A model generated the notes under the pieces. The model made no database searches, had not been told where the DNA came from, and worked only from the letters and a program-made list of their open reading frames with translations. Positions 51,179 through 60,963 of a stretch of DNA of 64,000 nucleotides are shown here, one piece after another. The translations under genes were made by a program, and so were the position numbers. The stretch's first letter is position 1, and every line of letters starts with the position of its first letter. The DNA is from Chryseolinea sp. H1M3-3 (lineage in GTDB: Bacteria; Bacteroidota; Bacteroidia; Cytophagales; Cyclobacteriaceae): contig NZ_JARKMY010000001.1 in assembly GCF_029360725.1 (NCBI RefSeq), positions 992,001 through 1,056,000 on the forward strand, given 5' to 3'.

Positions 51179-53995
51179 CTAGCGACTCAAATAGAGGTTT
51201 CTTTCCGAATAAATCTTCATAAAGTAATCGTCCATCAAATCGTCTATAAAATATATCGATTCGCCGGTTGATTTCATTTCAGGCCCAAGTTCCTTGTTTA
51301 CATCAGGGAATTTGTGGAAAGAAAATACGGGTTCTTTGATAGCGTATCCTTTTTTGGTCGGATTAAAGGTAAAATCTTTCACCTTCTTCTCGCCCAACAT
51401 TACTTTGGTCGCATAATTCACATACGGTTCATCATACGCTTTGCAGATAAAAGGAACGGTCCGCGATGCCCGGGGATTTGCTTCAATGATATAAACTTTA
51501 TCGTTTTTGATAGCAAACTGAATGTTGATTAACCCAACCGTCTGAAGTGCAAGCGCAATTTTATGCGTATAGTGTTCAATTTGTTTGATGACAAGGTCTC
51601 CTAAGTTATAGGGGGGCAAGACAGCATACGAATCTCCGGAATGGATACCAGCCGGTTCGATGTGCTGCATGATACCGATGATGTAAACATCTTTTCCATC
51701 GCATATCGCATCAGCTTCCGCCTCGATTGCACCATCCAAAAAGTGATCGAGCAATACTTTATTCTCGGGAAGGTGTTTCCAGATGTCCAAAATATGATGC
51801 TCAAGTTCTTGTTCGTTGATTACAATCTTCATGCTTTGTCCGCCGAGAACATACGAAGGACGAACTAACAACGGGAAGCCTATTGTTTTGGAAACTTCAA
51901 TGGCAGCATCTGCATTGACTGCGACGCCGAATTCCGGATATGGAATATTTAGCTCTTTAAGAAGACTCGAAAATCTTCCGCGATCTTCTGCGAGATCAAG
52001 TGCATCAAAAGACGTTCCGATGATTTTAATACCATACTTATGAAGTTTTTCCGCAAGCTTCAGCGCAGTTTGACCACCGAGCTGCACAATTACCCCTACC
52101 GGTTTTTCGTGTTCGATGATGTCGTAAAGATGTTCCCAAAATACCGGCTCAAAATAGAGTTTATCCGCGATGTCGAAATCCGTTGAAACCGTTTCAGGAT
52201 TACAGTTGATCATGATGGTTTCATAGCCGCATTCTTTTGCCGCCAACACACCATGGACGCAAGAATAATCGAACTCAATACCTTGCCCAATGCGATTTGG
52301 TCCCGAACCCAATACAACAATTTTCTTTTTATTGGATGCAACCGATTCGTTTTCAGCCTCAAAAGTTGAATAATAGTAAGGTGTTTTTGCCTCAAATTCA
52401 GCTGAGCAAGTGTCTACTAATTTAAAGACACGGTTGATACCAAAGTCCTTCCGTTTTTTATAAACCTCACTTTCGTAGCAATCTAACATATAGGCTATTT
52501 GCCGGTCAGCAAATCCTTTTTCTTTCGCCTTTCGAAGCAATGGCTCGGTTATGGTATGCAATTCATGCTGACTAATTTCCTTTTCAAGCTCAACCAGTTC
52601 TTCAATCTGTTTCAAAAACCAGCGGTCAATTTTAGTCAGCTTGGAAATCGTCTTCAACGGTATGCCTAGCTTAATGGCATCGTAAATATGGAACACGCGG
52701 TTCCAGCTTGGATGTTCTAAGCTATAGAGTAACTCATCCTGTTTGGTTAATTCTTTGCCGTCAGCGCCCAATCCGTTTCGCCTGATCTCTAGCGACTGAC
52801 AAGCTTTTTGCAACGCTTCCTGAAAATTCCTGCCGATTCCCATCGCCTCACCCACAGATTTCATCTGCAGACCCAGCTTGCGATCGGTACCTGCAAACTT
52901 ATCAAAGTTCCAACGTGGTACTTTTACAATAACATAATCAATTGCGGGTTCAAAATATGCAGTTGTCGTTCCCGTGATTGCATTGGTTAATTCATCCAGA
53001 TTATAGCCAATTGCCAACTTCGCAGCAATTTTTGCAATGGGATATCCGGTTGCTTTGGAAGCTAGCGCTGAAGACCTTGAAACGCGCGGATTAATTTCAA
53101 TTCCGATGATGTCATGATCATTATCCGGATTAAGTGCAAACTGAACATTGCATCCACCGGCAAACTGGCCAATACCATTCATCATTTTTATAGCGAGGTC
53201 GCGCATGCGTTGATACACCGTGTCAGGCAATGTCATGGCAGGCGCCACTGTAATGGAATCTCCGGTATGGATTCCCATCGGATCAAAATTTTCAATAGAG
53301 CAAATGATGATCACATTACCCGCAGCATCGCGAAGTAATTCAAGCTCATATTCTTTCCATCCCATGATACTTTTCTCCACCAACACCTCGTGAATCGGAG
53401 AAGCATGCAATCCATTATTCAGCGCGTCGTCAAAATCTTCGGGATTATTCACAAACGCTCCTCCCGTCCCACCCAGTGTATAGGAAGGTCTGATTACTAA
53501 GGGAAATCCAATTTCCTGGGCGATTTCTTTTCCGAGCAGAAAGGACGTAGCGGTGCCTCCCTGACAAACACCCACACCAAGCTCTAACATTTTAAGTCGG
53601 AACTTCTCGCGATCTTCGGTAGTCTCAATGGCGTGAATATCAACGCCTATTATTCTCACACCAAAGTGCTGCCATATTCCGGCTTTATCACAATCAATAC
53701 AAAGATTGAGTGCTGTTTGCCCTCCCATGGTCGGCAGAACCGCATCGATGTGGTGCTTTTCGAGTATTTCTCGAATTGACTTCTTCGTAAGCGGCTTGAG
53801 GTAAACATGATCTGCCGTCACTTTGTCAGTCATAATCGTGGCGGGATTCGAATTGATCAACACAACCTCTATACCTTCTTCACGAAGTGAGCGTGAGGCT
53901 TGCGAACCTGCATAATCAAATTCACATGCTTGTCCGATAATAATGGGGCCGCTACCAATAATGAGGACCGATCGAATACTTCTATCTCTTGGCAT
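51179..53995 (-). CDS. carB: Carbamoyl-phosphate synthase large subunit without MGS domain
   Basis: CarB makes carbamoyl phosphate from bicarbonate, ammonia and 2 ATP for pyrimidine and arginine synthesis. The 938-aa protein has the two ATP-grasp halves, each starting with a pre-ATP-grasp segment (VLIIGSGPIIIGQACEFDYAG and VVLGSGPNRIGQGIEFDYSC). It stops soon after GPEMKSTGES in the second half. The C-terminal MGS allosteric domain of about 140 aa, which binds UMP, IMP and ornithine in E. coli, is absent; this shortened form is usual in Bacteroidota. ATG 53995 is supported by a -7 box at 54026-54033 inside the possible TTG-extended frame. carA is not in the window. Confidence 0.95.
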   Translation of the reverse strand: MPRDRSIRSVLIIGSGPIIIGQACEFDYAGSQASRSLREEGIEVVLINSNPATIMTDKVTADHVYLKPLTKKSIREILEKHHIDAVLPTMGGQTALNLCIDCDKAGIWQHFGVRIIGVDIHAIETTEDREKFRLKMLELGVGVCQGGTATSFLLGKEIAQEIGFPLVIRPSYTLGGTGGAFVNNPEDFDDALNNGLHASPIHEVLVEKSIMGWKEYELELLRDAAGNVIIICSIENFDPMGIHTGDSITVAPAMTLPDTVYQRMRDLAIKMMNGIGQFAGGCNVQFALNPDNDHDIIGIEINPRVSRSSALASKATGYPIAKIAAKLAIGYNLDELTNAITGTTTAYFEPAIDYVIVKVPRWNFDKFAGTDRKLGLQMKSVGEAMGIGRNFQEALQKACQSLEIRRNGLGADGKELTKQDELLYSLEHPSWNRVFHIYDAIKLGIPLKTISKLTKIDRWFLKQIEELVELEKEISQHELHTITEPLLRKAKEKGFADRQIAYMLDCYESEVYKKRKDFGINRVFKLVDTCSAEFEAKTPYYYSTFEAENESVASNKKKIVVLGSGPNRIGQGIEFDYSCVHGVLAAKECGYETIMINCNPETVSTDFDIADKLYFEPVFWEHLYDIIEHEKPVGVIVQLGGQTALKLAEKLHKYGIKIIGTSFDALDLAEDRGRFSSLLKELNIPYPEFGVAVNADAAIEVSKTIGFPLLVRPSYVLGGQSMKIVINEQELEHHILDIWKHLPENKVLLDHFLDGAIEAEADAICDGKDVYIIGIMQHIEPAGIHSGDSYAVLPPYNLGDLVIKQIEHYTHKIALALQTVGLINIQFAIKNDKVYIIEANPRASRTVPFICKAYDEPYVNYATKVMLGEKKVKDFTFNPTKKGYAIKEPVFSFHKFPDVNKELGPEMKSTGESIYFIDDLMDDYFMKIYSERNLYLSR

Positions 53996-54025
53996 TTCTT
54001 CTAGAGTGGGATGAACAAAATTGCG

Positions 54026-54033
54026 CAAAAATA
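54026..54033 (-). promoter_or_regulatory. Predicted -7 box of carB (TATTTTTG)
   Basis: TATTTTTG on the minus strand is a perfect TAnnTTTG match 30 bases before the carB start codon, the same distance as for the DUF4834 promoter. No TTG lies 17-23 bases further upstream, so this rests on one box. Confidence 0.45.
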
Positions 54034-54248
54034 AAACACGGATTGAAATGATTCACAGATTGCGCGGATTAATTATTGAGAAACCTGAATTATTATCGTC
54101 AGGTGCGTTCACAATCGTTATAACCCAATCATTTCAACATTATTTTAAAAAAATTCCCTTTCAATTGTTGAGCAGAATTAAGATTTTACCAACTAATCAT
54201 CCATTCTTCTTAACAATCTCCTTAATTGGATCGTGGCCGAAGTCGTTT

Positions 54249-55943
54249 ATGAACATCAATCAAAAGGGTAAAGAGCAACATACTTACGATGCGATTGTCG
54301 TAGGTTCTGGTATTAGTGGCGGTTGGGCTGCTAAAGAGCTTTGTGAAAAAGGGTTAAAAGTCTTAATGCTCGAACGTGGCAAGCCGCTCGAACATCCAAA
54401 CTATCCAACATCCACAAAAGATCCATGGGACTTTCCTAACGGCATGCGTTTAACAGAAGAAGATAAGGAACGCAGTTATGTTCAAAAACGTCATTATAGT
54501 TTCAGAGGAGACAACAAAGCATTTTACATCAACGACAAAGAAAATCCATACACCGAAATAAAAAGATTTGACTGGGTTCGCGGTGATATTGTGGGCGGGC
54601 GCTCTATGCTTTGGGCGCGCATGAGTTACCGATTAAGCGATCTTGATTTCACAGCCAACAGTAAAGATGGCTACGGTGTGGATTGGCCAATACGTTATAA
54701 AGATCTGGCACCTTGGTATGATTATGTGGAATCATTTATTGGTGTAAGTGGCCAAGCCGAAGGGATCCCCCATCTTCCGGATGGAAAATTCCTTCCTCCC
54801 ATGGAAATGAATTGCGTTGAAAAAGAAGTTAAAACTTTGATCGAGCGAAAGTTTCCCGGTCGGAAGGTCACCATGGGACGGGTAGCAAACCTGACACAAC
54901 CTGTAAAAGGAAGAGGCCAATGTCAATTCCGAAATCTTTGCCACCGCGGTTGTCCTTACGGCGCGTACTTTAGCACCAATGCGAGTACACTCCCGGCCGC
55001 TTTTGCAACCGGAAATCTAACGCTCCGACCACATTCTTTAGTTAATAAAGTACTTTACGACGAAAAAAAAGGGAGAGCGATTGGCGTGGAGGTTACCGAT
55101 GCAGAGACCAACGAGGTGATGGAGTTCTATTCAAAAATCATTTTCTTGAATGCGGCTACTGTTGCAACAACCCACATATTATTGAACTCCACGTCTAGCC
55201 GCTTCCCTAACGGACTGGGTAATGGAAGTGATCAGGTCGGACGCAATTTAATGGACCATCATAAGCAAGCGGGCGCGACTGCATCTGTCGAAGGGTTTGA
55301 AGATAAATATTATATCGGACGAAGACCCGTTGGACTTTACGTTCCGCGATACCGAAATATCAATGAAAAACGAACGGATTACATTCGTGGATTCGGTATG
55401 CAAGGTGGCGCAAGCCGTGAAGGGTGGGGAAGCTTGGTAAAATCAACCGCTCTGGGAATCCAATTGAAAGAGCAAGCACAAATGCCCGGTAGCTGGAACA
55501 TCGGTTTGGGTGGATTTGGCGAATGCTTGCCTTATCCGGAAAATCGCATTACGCTTAATACTAATAAAAAAGATAAATGGGGTCGGCCAACGCTTAACAT
55601 AGACGCAGAATTTAAAGAAAATGAAAAAGCTATGCAGAAAGATATGGCTGCGTCTGCCGGTGAGATGTTCGAAGCTATCGGTTTAAAGAATGTAAAGACA
55701 TATGTAAACACCTCCTTCCCCGGAAATGCCAATCACGAAATGGGCACTGCACGCATGGGACGCGATCCCAAAACATCGGTCTTGAATTCATTCAACCAAA
55801 TGCATGAAGTAAAAAATGTGTTTATAACCGATGGATCATGCATGGCGTCATCGGCGTGCGCTAACCCTTCACTTACCTATATGGCACTCACGGCACGCGC
55901 TTGCGATTATGCTGTGAAAGAAATGAAGAAATTAAATCTTTAA
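54249..55943 (+). CDS. GMC-family FAD-dependent oxidoreductase
   Basis: The 564-aa enzyme has the FAD motif VVGSGISGGWAAKELCEKG near the N terminus. The catalytic region follows at the C terminus: NHEMGTARMG supplies the active-site histidine, and CANPSLTYMALT has the second residue. Family members oxidise alcohols, sugars such as gluconate or 3-hydroxysteroids. A partner small subunit of the gluconate 2-dehydrogenase subunit 3 type is common but is not next to it here. ATG 54249 is chosen because the FAD motif follows directly; an upstream open frame from 54021 gives 76 residues without family resemblance. Convergent with the S8 protease gene. Confidence 0.9.
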   Translation: MNINQKGKEQHTYDAIVVGSGISGGWAAKELCEKGLKVLMLERGKPLEHPNYPTSTKDPWDFPNGMRLTEEDKERSYVQKRHYSFRGDNKAFYINDKENPYTEIKRFDWVRGDIVGGRSMLWARMSYRLSDLDFTANSKDGYGVDWPIRYKDLAPWYDYVESFIGVSGQAEGIPHLPDGKFLPPMEMNCVEKEVKTLIERKFPGRKVTMGRVANLTQPVKGRGQCQFRNLCHRGCPYGAYFSTNASTLPAAFATGNLTLRPHSLVNKVLYDEKKGRAIGVEVTDAETNEVMEFYSKIIFLNAATVATTHILLNSTSSRFPNGLGNGSDQVGRNLMDHHKQAGATASVEGFEDKYYIGRRPVGLYVPRYRNINEKRTDYIRGFGMQGGASREGWGSLVKSTALGIQLKEQAQMPGSWNIGLGGFGECLPYPENRITLNTNKKDKWGRPTLNIDAEFKENEKAMQKDMAASAGEMFEAIGLKNVKTYVNTSFPGNANHEMGTARMGRDPKTSVLNSFNQMHEVKNVFITDGSCMASSACANPSLTYMALTARACDYAVKEMKKLNL

Positions 55944-55946
55944 CCG

Positions 55947-55962
55947 AATGCGAGCTCGCATT
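55947..55962. repeat. Perfect 16-bp palindrome between convergent genes
   Basis: AATGCGAGCTCGCATT is exactly self-complementary. It lies in the short gap between the GMC gene stop and the S8 protease stop and could act as a two-sided weak terminator (6-bp stem with an AGCT loop) or as a binding site. No T run follows on either side. Confidence 0.5.
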
Positions 55963-56016
55963 GGTAAGTAGGAATTTTGTTGCTGATTATTTAGACCTCC
56001 TCATAAGGGAACGAAT

Positions 56017-59000
56017 CTACCGCATAAGGACTATCGTTTTTATCATGGTCTCCTGCTTTGTACTTATACGAAGATGATAAACTCCACTGGCGAGCTGCGA
56101 AGTGTTAAGAACACTTTCATACTCTTGCTTGCTTAGCATTTGGTGATGCACGACAACGCCTTGTCCATTGAATATGTTTATCTCCACCGGTTCACTGATA
56201 ATCACCCGACTGATAAATAGTTTGTCATCGTAGACAGGGTTTGGGTAAAGCAAGAAATTGTTTTCTAGCGTGGGTTCTATGCCTGTTATGATGCCCACGG
56301 ATCTTGAAGTTGTTGCCTCACACCCTTGTTCTGAAGTAGCTGTGAGGGTAATTGTATAATTGCCAATTAAGGAATATTGGTGTGATGGATTCTCCTCTAC
56401 GCTTTTCGTTCCATCGCCAAAGTCCCATTGCCAGGATGCCGCATTCGTACTTTGGTTGGTAAGAACAATTTCATTTCCAGCTTCTGTTGCATAACTAAAT
56501 TCCGGCGTCGGTTTTGGGTTAAAAATTACCTCAATCGGTAACGATTCACATTCCAATGTGCCATCCCTGACGACAACGTTGTAACTACCGGCAGATGTTA
56601 CGCTAATGGACTGCGTTTTCTTGGTTGTGCTCCAGGTATATTCATCACCGGGGCTGGATGAAAGAACAACAGATTCTCCCTCGCACAATTCAAGATTACC
56701 TGACGATGTGATAATAGGATTCGGCCTCACCTTGATCGATACAGGGGTCCGTAAACTTTCATAAGTATTGTCGGCGTTTGAAACAAAAACAAGGCTGTCT
56801 TTTTTTAAGTCGATGATCGTAAATTGTGGTCCTGAGAAAATCGCAGACCCCCCGATCAAATCTGAATACCACTTAAATCTCAAAGCTCCACTGGCCTCCA
56901 ATGTAGCCTGACCACCATAACATACTTCAACGTTATCTACCATCGGCTTGGGAGCATTAAATGTATAATTGTAGAGTGAGTCGGCATATTTTGCTGAGGC
57001 GATCAAGTCAGATGTAGATTTTGCGCCATGCAATGCAAATGCAATGGTAATTTCGTCGCCTCCGTTAATGGTATAGGGGCCGACGCTGACGACATGACTG
57101 ATATCATTCCCGGAACTTCCTCCAGCTGTAACTTTTCCAAGCCCGCTGGATATTGCTGAGAATTTCTCAGCATCGGTAAACCCATCAAAAATACCGAAAG
57201 GATTACCCGGGATGGTATTATCATTATCAATTGCATAATAGTTGGGCGTTCCGGTTAACGCCTGAATACCTGCCCGTGGTAAAGATGCAAGTTGCGCGGG
57301 AAAAACATAACCTAACCGCGTACCGTTGTCCCAAGCGGCCTTATCACTCGCCCCGCCAGATTGAATGTCCCAATCAGCAAAAAGTCCCATGTAAAAATTA
57401 GTCAGCTGACTCGAAGTAGTGTTCTTGATTTTATATTCGAGGATAACAAAATCCTTATACGGATCTTCCTTCCGTACCATGCTGCGATAAGAAACTAACA
57501 AAGACTCGGAACCTTCTGCCGGTGCATTGCGATAGGAACCTGTTATTTCAGAGAAAGATCTTTCGCCGGGCGTATGTTTCATTATTTTACTTGCTGATGT
57601 AAAATCCTGGTTATATAAGCCACCCGTACCCCGAACATTATCAAATATCACGGACGAGGAAGTGCCCATGATCACACCCATCTCATATAATAGCTGTTGA
57701 TCATTGTAAACAAAGCCCGCTCCATTACTGTGTCCTTCTGTGTTGGCATATCCTATTCGTCCAGCAGAAGTGATTGTCGTCGTGACGTTGTTTTCATTCA
57801 CGTCTATAAACGATGGGAGTACAAAACTTATCAATTGTGTATCGTAGTAAGTTCCGTCTGAAAAGATAAGCAACGCTTCCACTGATTGATCTGTTGGCAA
57901 GTTGGATTTGATCGTGAGTTTAAAAGGGCTGGCACTGTTGCTCACCGTTACATTGGTTCCTAGAGCGCCCGGGTTAAATTGATTTTGTGTGATGGTGATG
58001 TAAGGTGATGAGGAAATCAGGCTAACGGTAAGGGCAGGCGACGATGTTTTTAGGAAGTTGGTAAAATCAAAAGTTAATAATGCGTTTTGTCCAGGCTCGG
58101 GTACAATGCCAGCTTCGTTGACCAACAGTTGCTTGCTGGCACGAACAGAGGGACTTTGGAGAGAAAGTGCCCGAGCAATATCAAGCCTCCCTTTTCCTAG
58201 CTTATTATTATATGCGGTGTTGTTAAGGTAAAAAGTTTCATCTGAAGAAATTCTCAGCTGTTCAGCCACCTGGAGGGGCGTAAGGCTTGGATTTTTGGCC
58301 CAGACTAAAGCAGCCGCACCGGATACAATAGGCGCAGATAGAGATGTTCCCGAATCCGTCCTGTAGCCATTATCATAGTTTGTTGTATAAATATCTGACC
58401 CGGGCGCTGTGATGTCTATCGTTTTACCATAATTGGAAAACCAGGACCGCAGATCATTCTGATCTGACGATGCCACAGATAATACATAGTCATACGCCGC
58501 CGGATATAAAGGAGTTTCGGCGTTGCTATTGCCAGCCGCCGCAACGACCAGGCAACCGAGGTCCAGTGTCACAAATTCGATTAGGTCTTGAGCAATAGTA
58601 CTCGGATTCGGGTTACCCCACGAGCAATTGATGATTTTAGCGCCATGCAATGCCGCATACAAAACACCTTCATATAAATTGGACGAATATGAATTGGAGT
58701 TGTCAGCCTGGTTATCCGCATAATGCTTGGTGAATAGCAGCTTGGTGTTAAAACCCACACCCGAAATTCCAATGCCATCATTGGTTGAGGCGCTAGCGCA
58801 GCCCGCTACCATTGTACCATGACCAAAACGATTTCCTGAGTATACGGCCGGATTATTATCTCCTTGAAATCCTGGTGTTCCAATAAGGGCAATGTCAGCT
58901 CCCGAGAAATCCCAGCCACGATTGTTATCAATGTACCCATCACCGTCGTTGTCTATGCCATCCGTTGGATCCGCCGGATCCACGTAAATGTTGTTCTGAA

Positions 59001-59553
59001 GATCGGGATGATTCAAGTCTCCTCCTGTATCTACAATGCCGATGACTATGGATGAACTCCCTTTGGTGATATCCCAGGCTTCAGCAGCCTTGATGAGGTT
59101 AAGATAATATTGACTGCTCATAGCAGGATCATTGGGAATAAATAGAGACTGCTCAATGTACACGGGCTCCACCACCTCAAAGAGTCCCGTGGCATACAAA
59201 TCGTTAATTTGGTCTTCAAGGGGAATAGCTTTATCAAAGGTAAGTTTGAAATATTGACCAATATCAACATGCAGTTTTTTGGGCGACACCCTTGCTGCCG
59301 TTTTATTGCGAGATCCAAAATTGATAAGCGGTTTGATGGTAGTTTTCGGAATCTTGGAAAGGGTTCTGCTTCCATGGTGCGCATTCTGAAATCCGTCTTG
59401 ATAGAAAGCTTTCACTTTTACCCAAACAGTTCCTGCTTCGTAGCTGCTAACGGAAACTCCTGCGGGCAATTTAAATTTACCCGGTTGACTCCGGGCGGGG
59501 AGAACACCGAACGTGATAACCACAACGATAACGGAAAACGATTTCCAAGTCAT
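56017..59553 (-). CDS. Secreted S8 (subtilisin-like) serine protease with PKD and T9SS sorting domains
   Basis: The 1178-aa protein has a signal peptide (VVVITFGVLPARS), a pro-region to about residue 145 and a subtilase domain to about 440. Its catalytic residues are D175 (IVDTGGD), H245 (FGHGTMVAG) and S404 (SGTSLSAP). A long beta-rich region follows, then a PKD domain with WDFGDGTKSVEENPSH. The C-terminal 75 residues form a type A T9SS sorting domain with YPNP and GVYHLRIS, which directs secretion through the type IX system. ATG 59553 is preferred over ATG 59595 since it gives a standard signal peptide. It is probably an exported, surface-attached nutrient protease. Confidence 0.94.
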   Translation of the reverse strand: MTWKSFSVIVVVITFGVLPARSQPGKFKLPAGVSVSSYEAGTVWVKVKAFYQDGFQNAHHGSRTLSKIPKTTIKPLINFGSRNKTAARVSPKKLHVDIGQYFKLTFDKAIPLEDQINDLYATGLFEVVEPVYIEQSLFIPNDPAMSSQYYLNLIKAAEAWDITKGSSSIVIGIVDTGGDLNHPDLQNNIYVDPADPTDGIDNDGDGYIDNNRGWDFSGADIALIGTPGFQGDNNPAVYSGNRFGHGTMVAGCASASTNDGIGISGVGFNTKLLFTKHYADNQADNSNSYSSNLYEGVLYAALHGAKIINCSWGNPNPSTIAQDLIEFVTLDLGCLVVAAAGNSNAETPLYPAAYDYVLSVASSDQNDLRSWFSNYGKTIDITAPGSDIYTTNYDNGYRTDSGTSLSAPIVSGAAALVWAKNPSLTPLQVAEQLRISSDETFYLNNTAYNNKLGKGRLDIARALSLQSPSVRASKQLLVNEAGIVPEPGQNALLTFDFTNFLKTSSPALTVSLISSSPYITITQNQFNPGALGTNVTVSNSASPFKLTIKSNLPTDQSVEALLIFSDGTYYDTQLISFVLPSFIDVNENNVTTTITSAGRIGYANTEGHSNGAGFVYNDQQLLYEMGVIMGTSSSVIFDNVRGTGGLYNQDFTSASKIMKHTPGERSFSEITGSYRNAPAEGSESLLVSYRSMVRKEDPYKDFVILEYKIKNTTSSQLTNFYMGLFADWDIQSGGASDKAAWDNGTRLGYVFPAQLASLPRAGIQALTGTPNYYAIDNDNTIPGNPFGIFDGFTDAEKFSAISSGLGKVTAGGSSGNDISHVVSVGPYTINGGDEITIAFALHGAKSTSDLIASAKYADSLYNYTFNAPKPMVDNVEVCYGGQATLEASGALRFKWYSDLIGGSAIFSGPQFTIIDLKKDSLVFVSNADNTYESLRTPVSIKVRPNPIITSSGNLELCEGESVVLSSSPGDEYTWSTTKKTQSISVTSAGSYNVVVRDGTLECESLPIEVIFNPKPTPEFSYATEAGNEIVLTNQSTNAASWQWDFGDGTKSVEENPSHQYSLIGNYTITLTATSEQGCEATTSRSVGIITGIEPTLENNFLLYPNPVYDDKLFISRVIISEPVEINIFNGQGVVVHHQMLSKQEYESVLNTSQLASGVYHLRISTKQETMIKTIVLMR

Positions 59554-59627
59554 ACTTAAATTTAATACTAAAAAATCATGATTAATACCGCTCATGCAGA
59601 CAAGGTAAAATGACAACGACTAAGTTC

Positions 59628-60962
59628 TTAAATCATGCCGCGTGCCTTCAATTCAAGGTATTTATTTATCGTATTTACGGTAAGATTTTCAGGGGAAGTT
59701 AAAACCGCCTGAATTCCGTGGGTTGCCAGTTCTTTAACAATGATCTTTTTATCGAGGCTGAATTTTTCTGCGACGGCTTTGTGATATACTTCTTTAAGAC
59801 TATTCGCTGGAGATTCCAGCAACGATTTCATTTCAGTATTCTCAAAAAATACCACCACCAGAAGATGTTGATTCGAAAGGCTTTTCAAATACGGCAATTG
59901 TCGGTTTAATCCGTAAATCGACTCAAAGTTGGTAAACAAGAGTAATAGGCTTCGTTGCGTGATTTTCCTCCTGATATGGATGTAAAGCGTTGAAAAGTCA
60001 GATTCCTTATAGGCCGTCTTTTGATTGTACAATGTCTCCATGATCCGCAGCATTTGCTTGTTCTGTTTTCCTGCAGGTAGCACGGAGCCGAGGTTATGTT
60101 GAAAGGTGATCAGCCCTGCCTTATCAGATTTTTTAATAGCGATATTAGAAATAACCAAGCTTGCGTTAATGGCATAGTCCAGTAAACTAAGCCCATTGAA
60201 TGGCATTTGCATAAGCCTACCCTTATCAATAACGCTGTAGACCTGTTGCGATCGCTCATCCTGAAAGTGATTTACCATAAGGGTATTTCGTCGTGCAGTA
60301 GCCCGCCAGTTAATCGTTCGAAAATCATCCCCGCTTACGTATTCTTTTATTAATTCAAATTCCCGGTTCTGCCCGATCCGCCGGATGCGCTTAATACCCG
60401 CATCTGAAAGTCGATTAGAAATAGCCATCAATTCATACTTCCTCATTTGTATGTAGGATGGATACACCGGCACACTCGCATCGCCTGAGAATTTAAATCG
60501 CCGGGATAAGAAAGCCAGTGGAGAGCTCGCAAAGACGTTGACGGTTCCAAAAGAGTATTCACCGCGTTTAACCGGACGGATATGATATTGAATTGTTTTT
60601 TTCTTACCAGGCGCGATGACCGTTTTGAAATTCAAATCACGCCTTTGAAATTGATGTGGAATTTCATCAACTACGTTTAGACGCACTGTAAACGGATAAA
60701 AATTTTCCAGGTGAATGGCCAATTCGTTGTCATCTCCATTAGAAAGCTTTTCCGGGGTAACGCGATAGCCGTGGAGACCTTTCTTAATTCTGAAAAGAAG
60801 CACCATGTCCGTTATGATGATGGCGAGCAATAAAAAAAATAATGCTTTTGAAACAACGATTAACCAGCTATCAGCCATGAAACTTGCAATAAAGCAAACC
60901 ACGACGATAGCGATGGCTATGAATAAGCGGTTATTTAAGTATAGTGCCCGAAATAGTTTCAC
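59628..60962 (-). CDS. DUF58 domain protein
   Basis: The 444-aa protein has two N-terminal hydrophobic helices (about 10-55). A DUF58 domain follows with SGDDFRTINWRATARRNTL (residues 200-220 region) and a vWA-like half. The pattern V-x-I-D-K-G-R and LLLFTNFES indicate a partial von Willebrand A fold. GTG 60962 starts just after the MoxR stop and gives VKLFRALYLNNRLF, the usual family N terminus; an ATG at 61010 would overlap the MoxR gene by 47 bases. It is the last gene of a set with DUF4129, DUF4350 and MoxR. The set is widespread and its function unproven. Confidence 0.82.
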   Translation of the reverse strand: MKLFRALYLNNRLFIAIAIVVVCFIASFMADSWLIVVSKALFFLLLAIIITDMVLLFRIKKGLHGYRVTPEKLSNGDDNELAIHLENFYPFTVRLNVVDEIPHQFQRRDLNFKTVIAPGKKKTIQYHIRPVKRGEYSFGTVNVFASSPLAFLSRRFKFSGDASVPVYPSYIQMRKYELMAISNRLSDAGIKRIRRIGQNREFELIKEYVSGDDFRTINWRATARRNTLMVNHFQDERSQQVYSVIDKGRLMQMPFNGLSLLDYAINASLVISNIAIKKSDKAGLITFQHNLGSVLPAGKQNKQMLRIMETLYNQKTAYKESDFSTLYIHIRRKITQRSLLLLFTNFESIYGLNRQLPYLKSLSNQHLLVVVFFENTEMKSLLESPANSLKEVYHKAVAEKFSLDKKIIVKELATHGIQAVLTSPENLTVNTINKYLELKARGMI

Positions 60963-60963
60963 G

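Noticed and set aside
54021-54248. 76-residue N-terminal extension of the GMC oxidoreductase, or an independent small gene
   Set aside because: The frame has no family resemblance, overlaps the predicted carB promoter, and the FAD motif is normally within 20 residues of the start as at 54249.
59209-59559. 116-residue plus-strand frame opposite the S8 protease pro-region
   Set aside because: Antisense shadow of a protein with recognised signal peptide and catalytic motifs.
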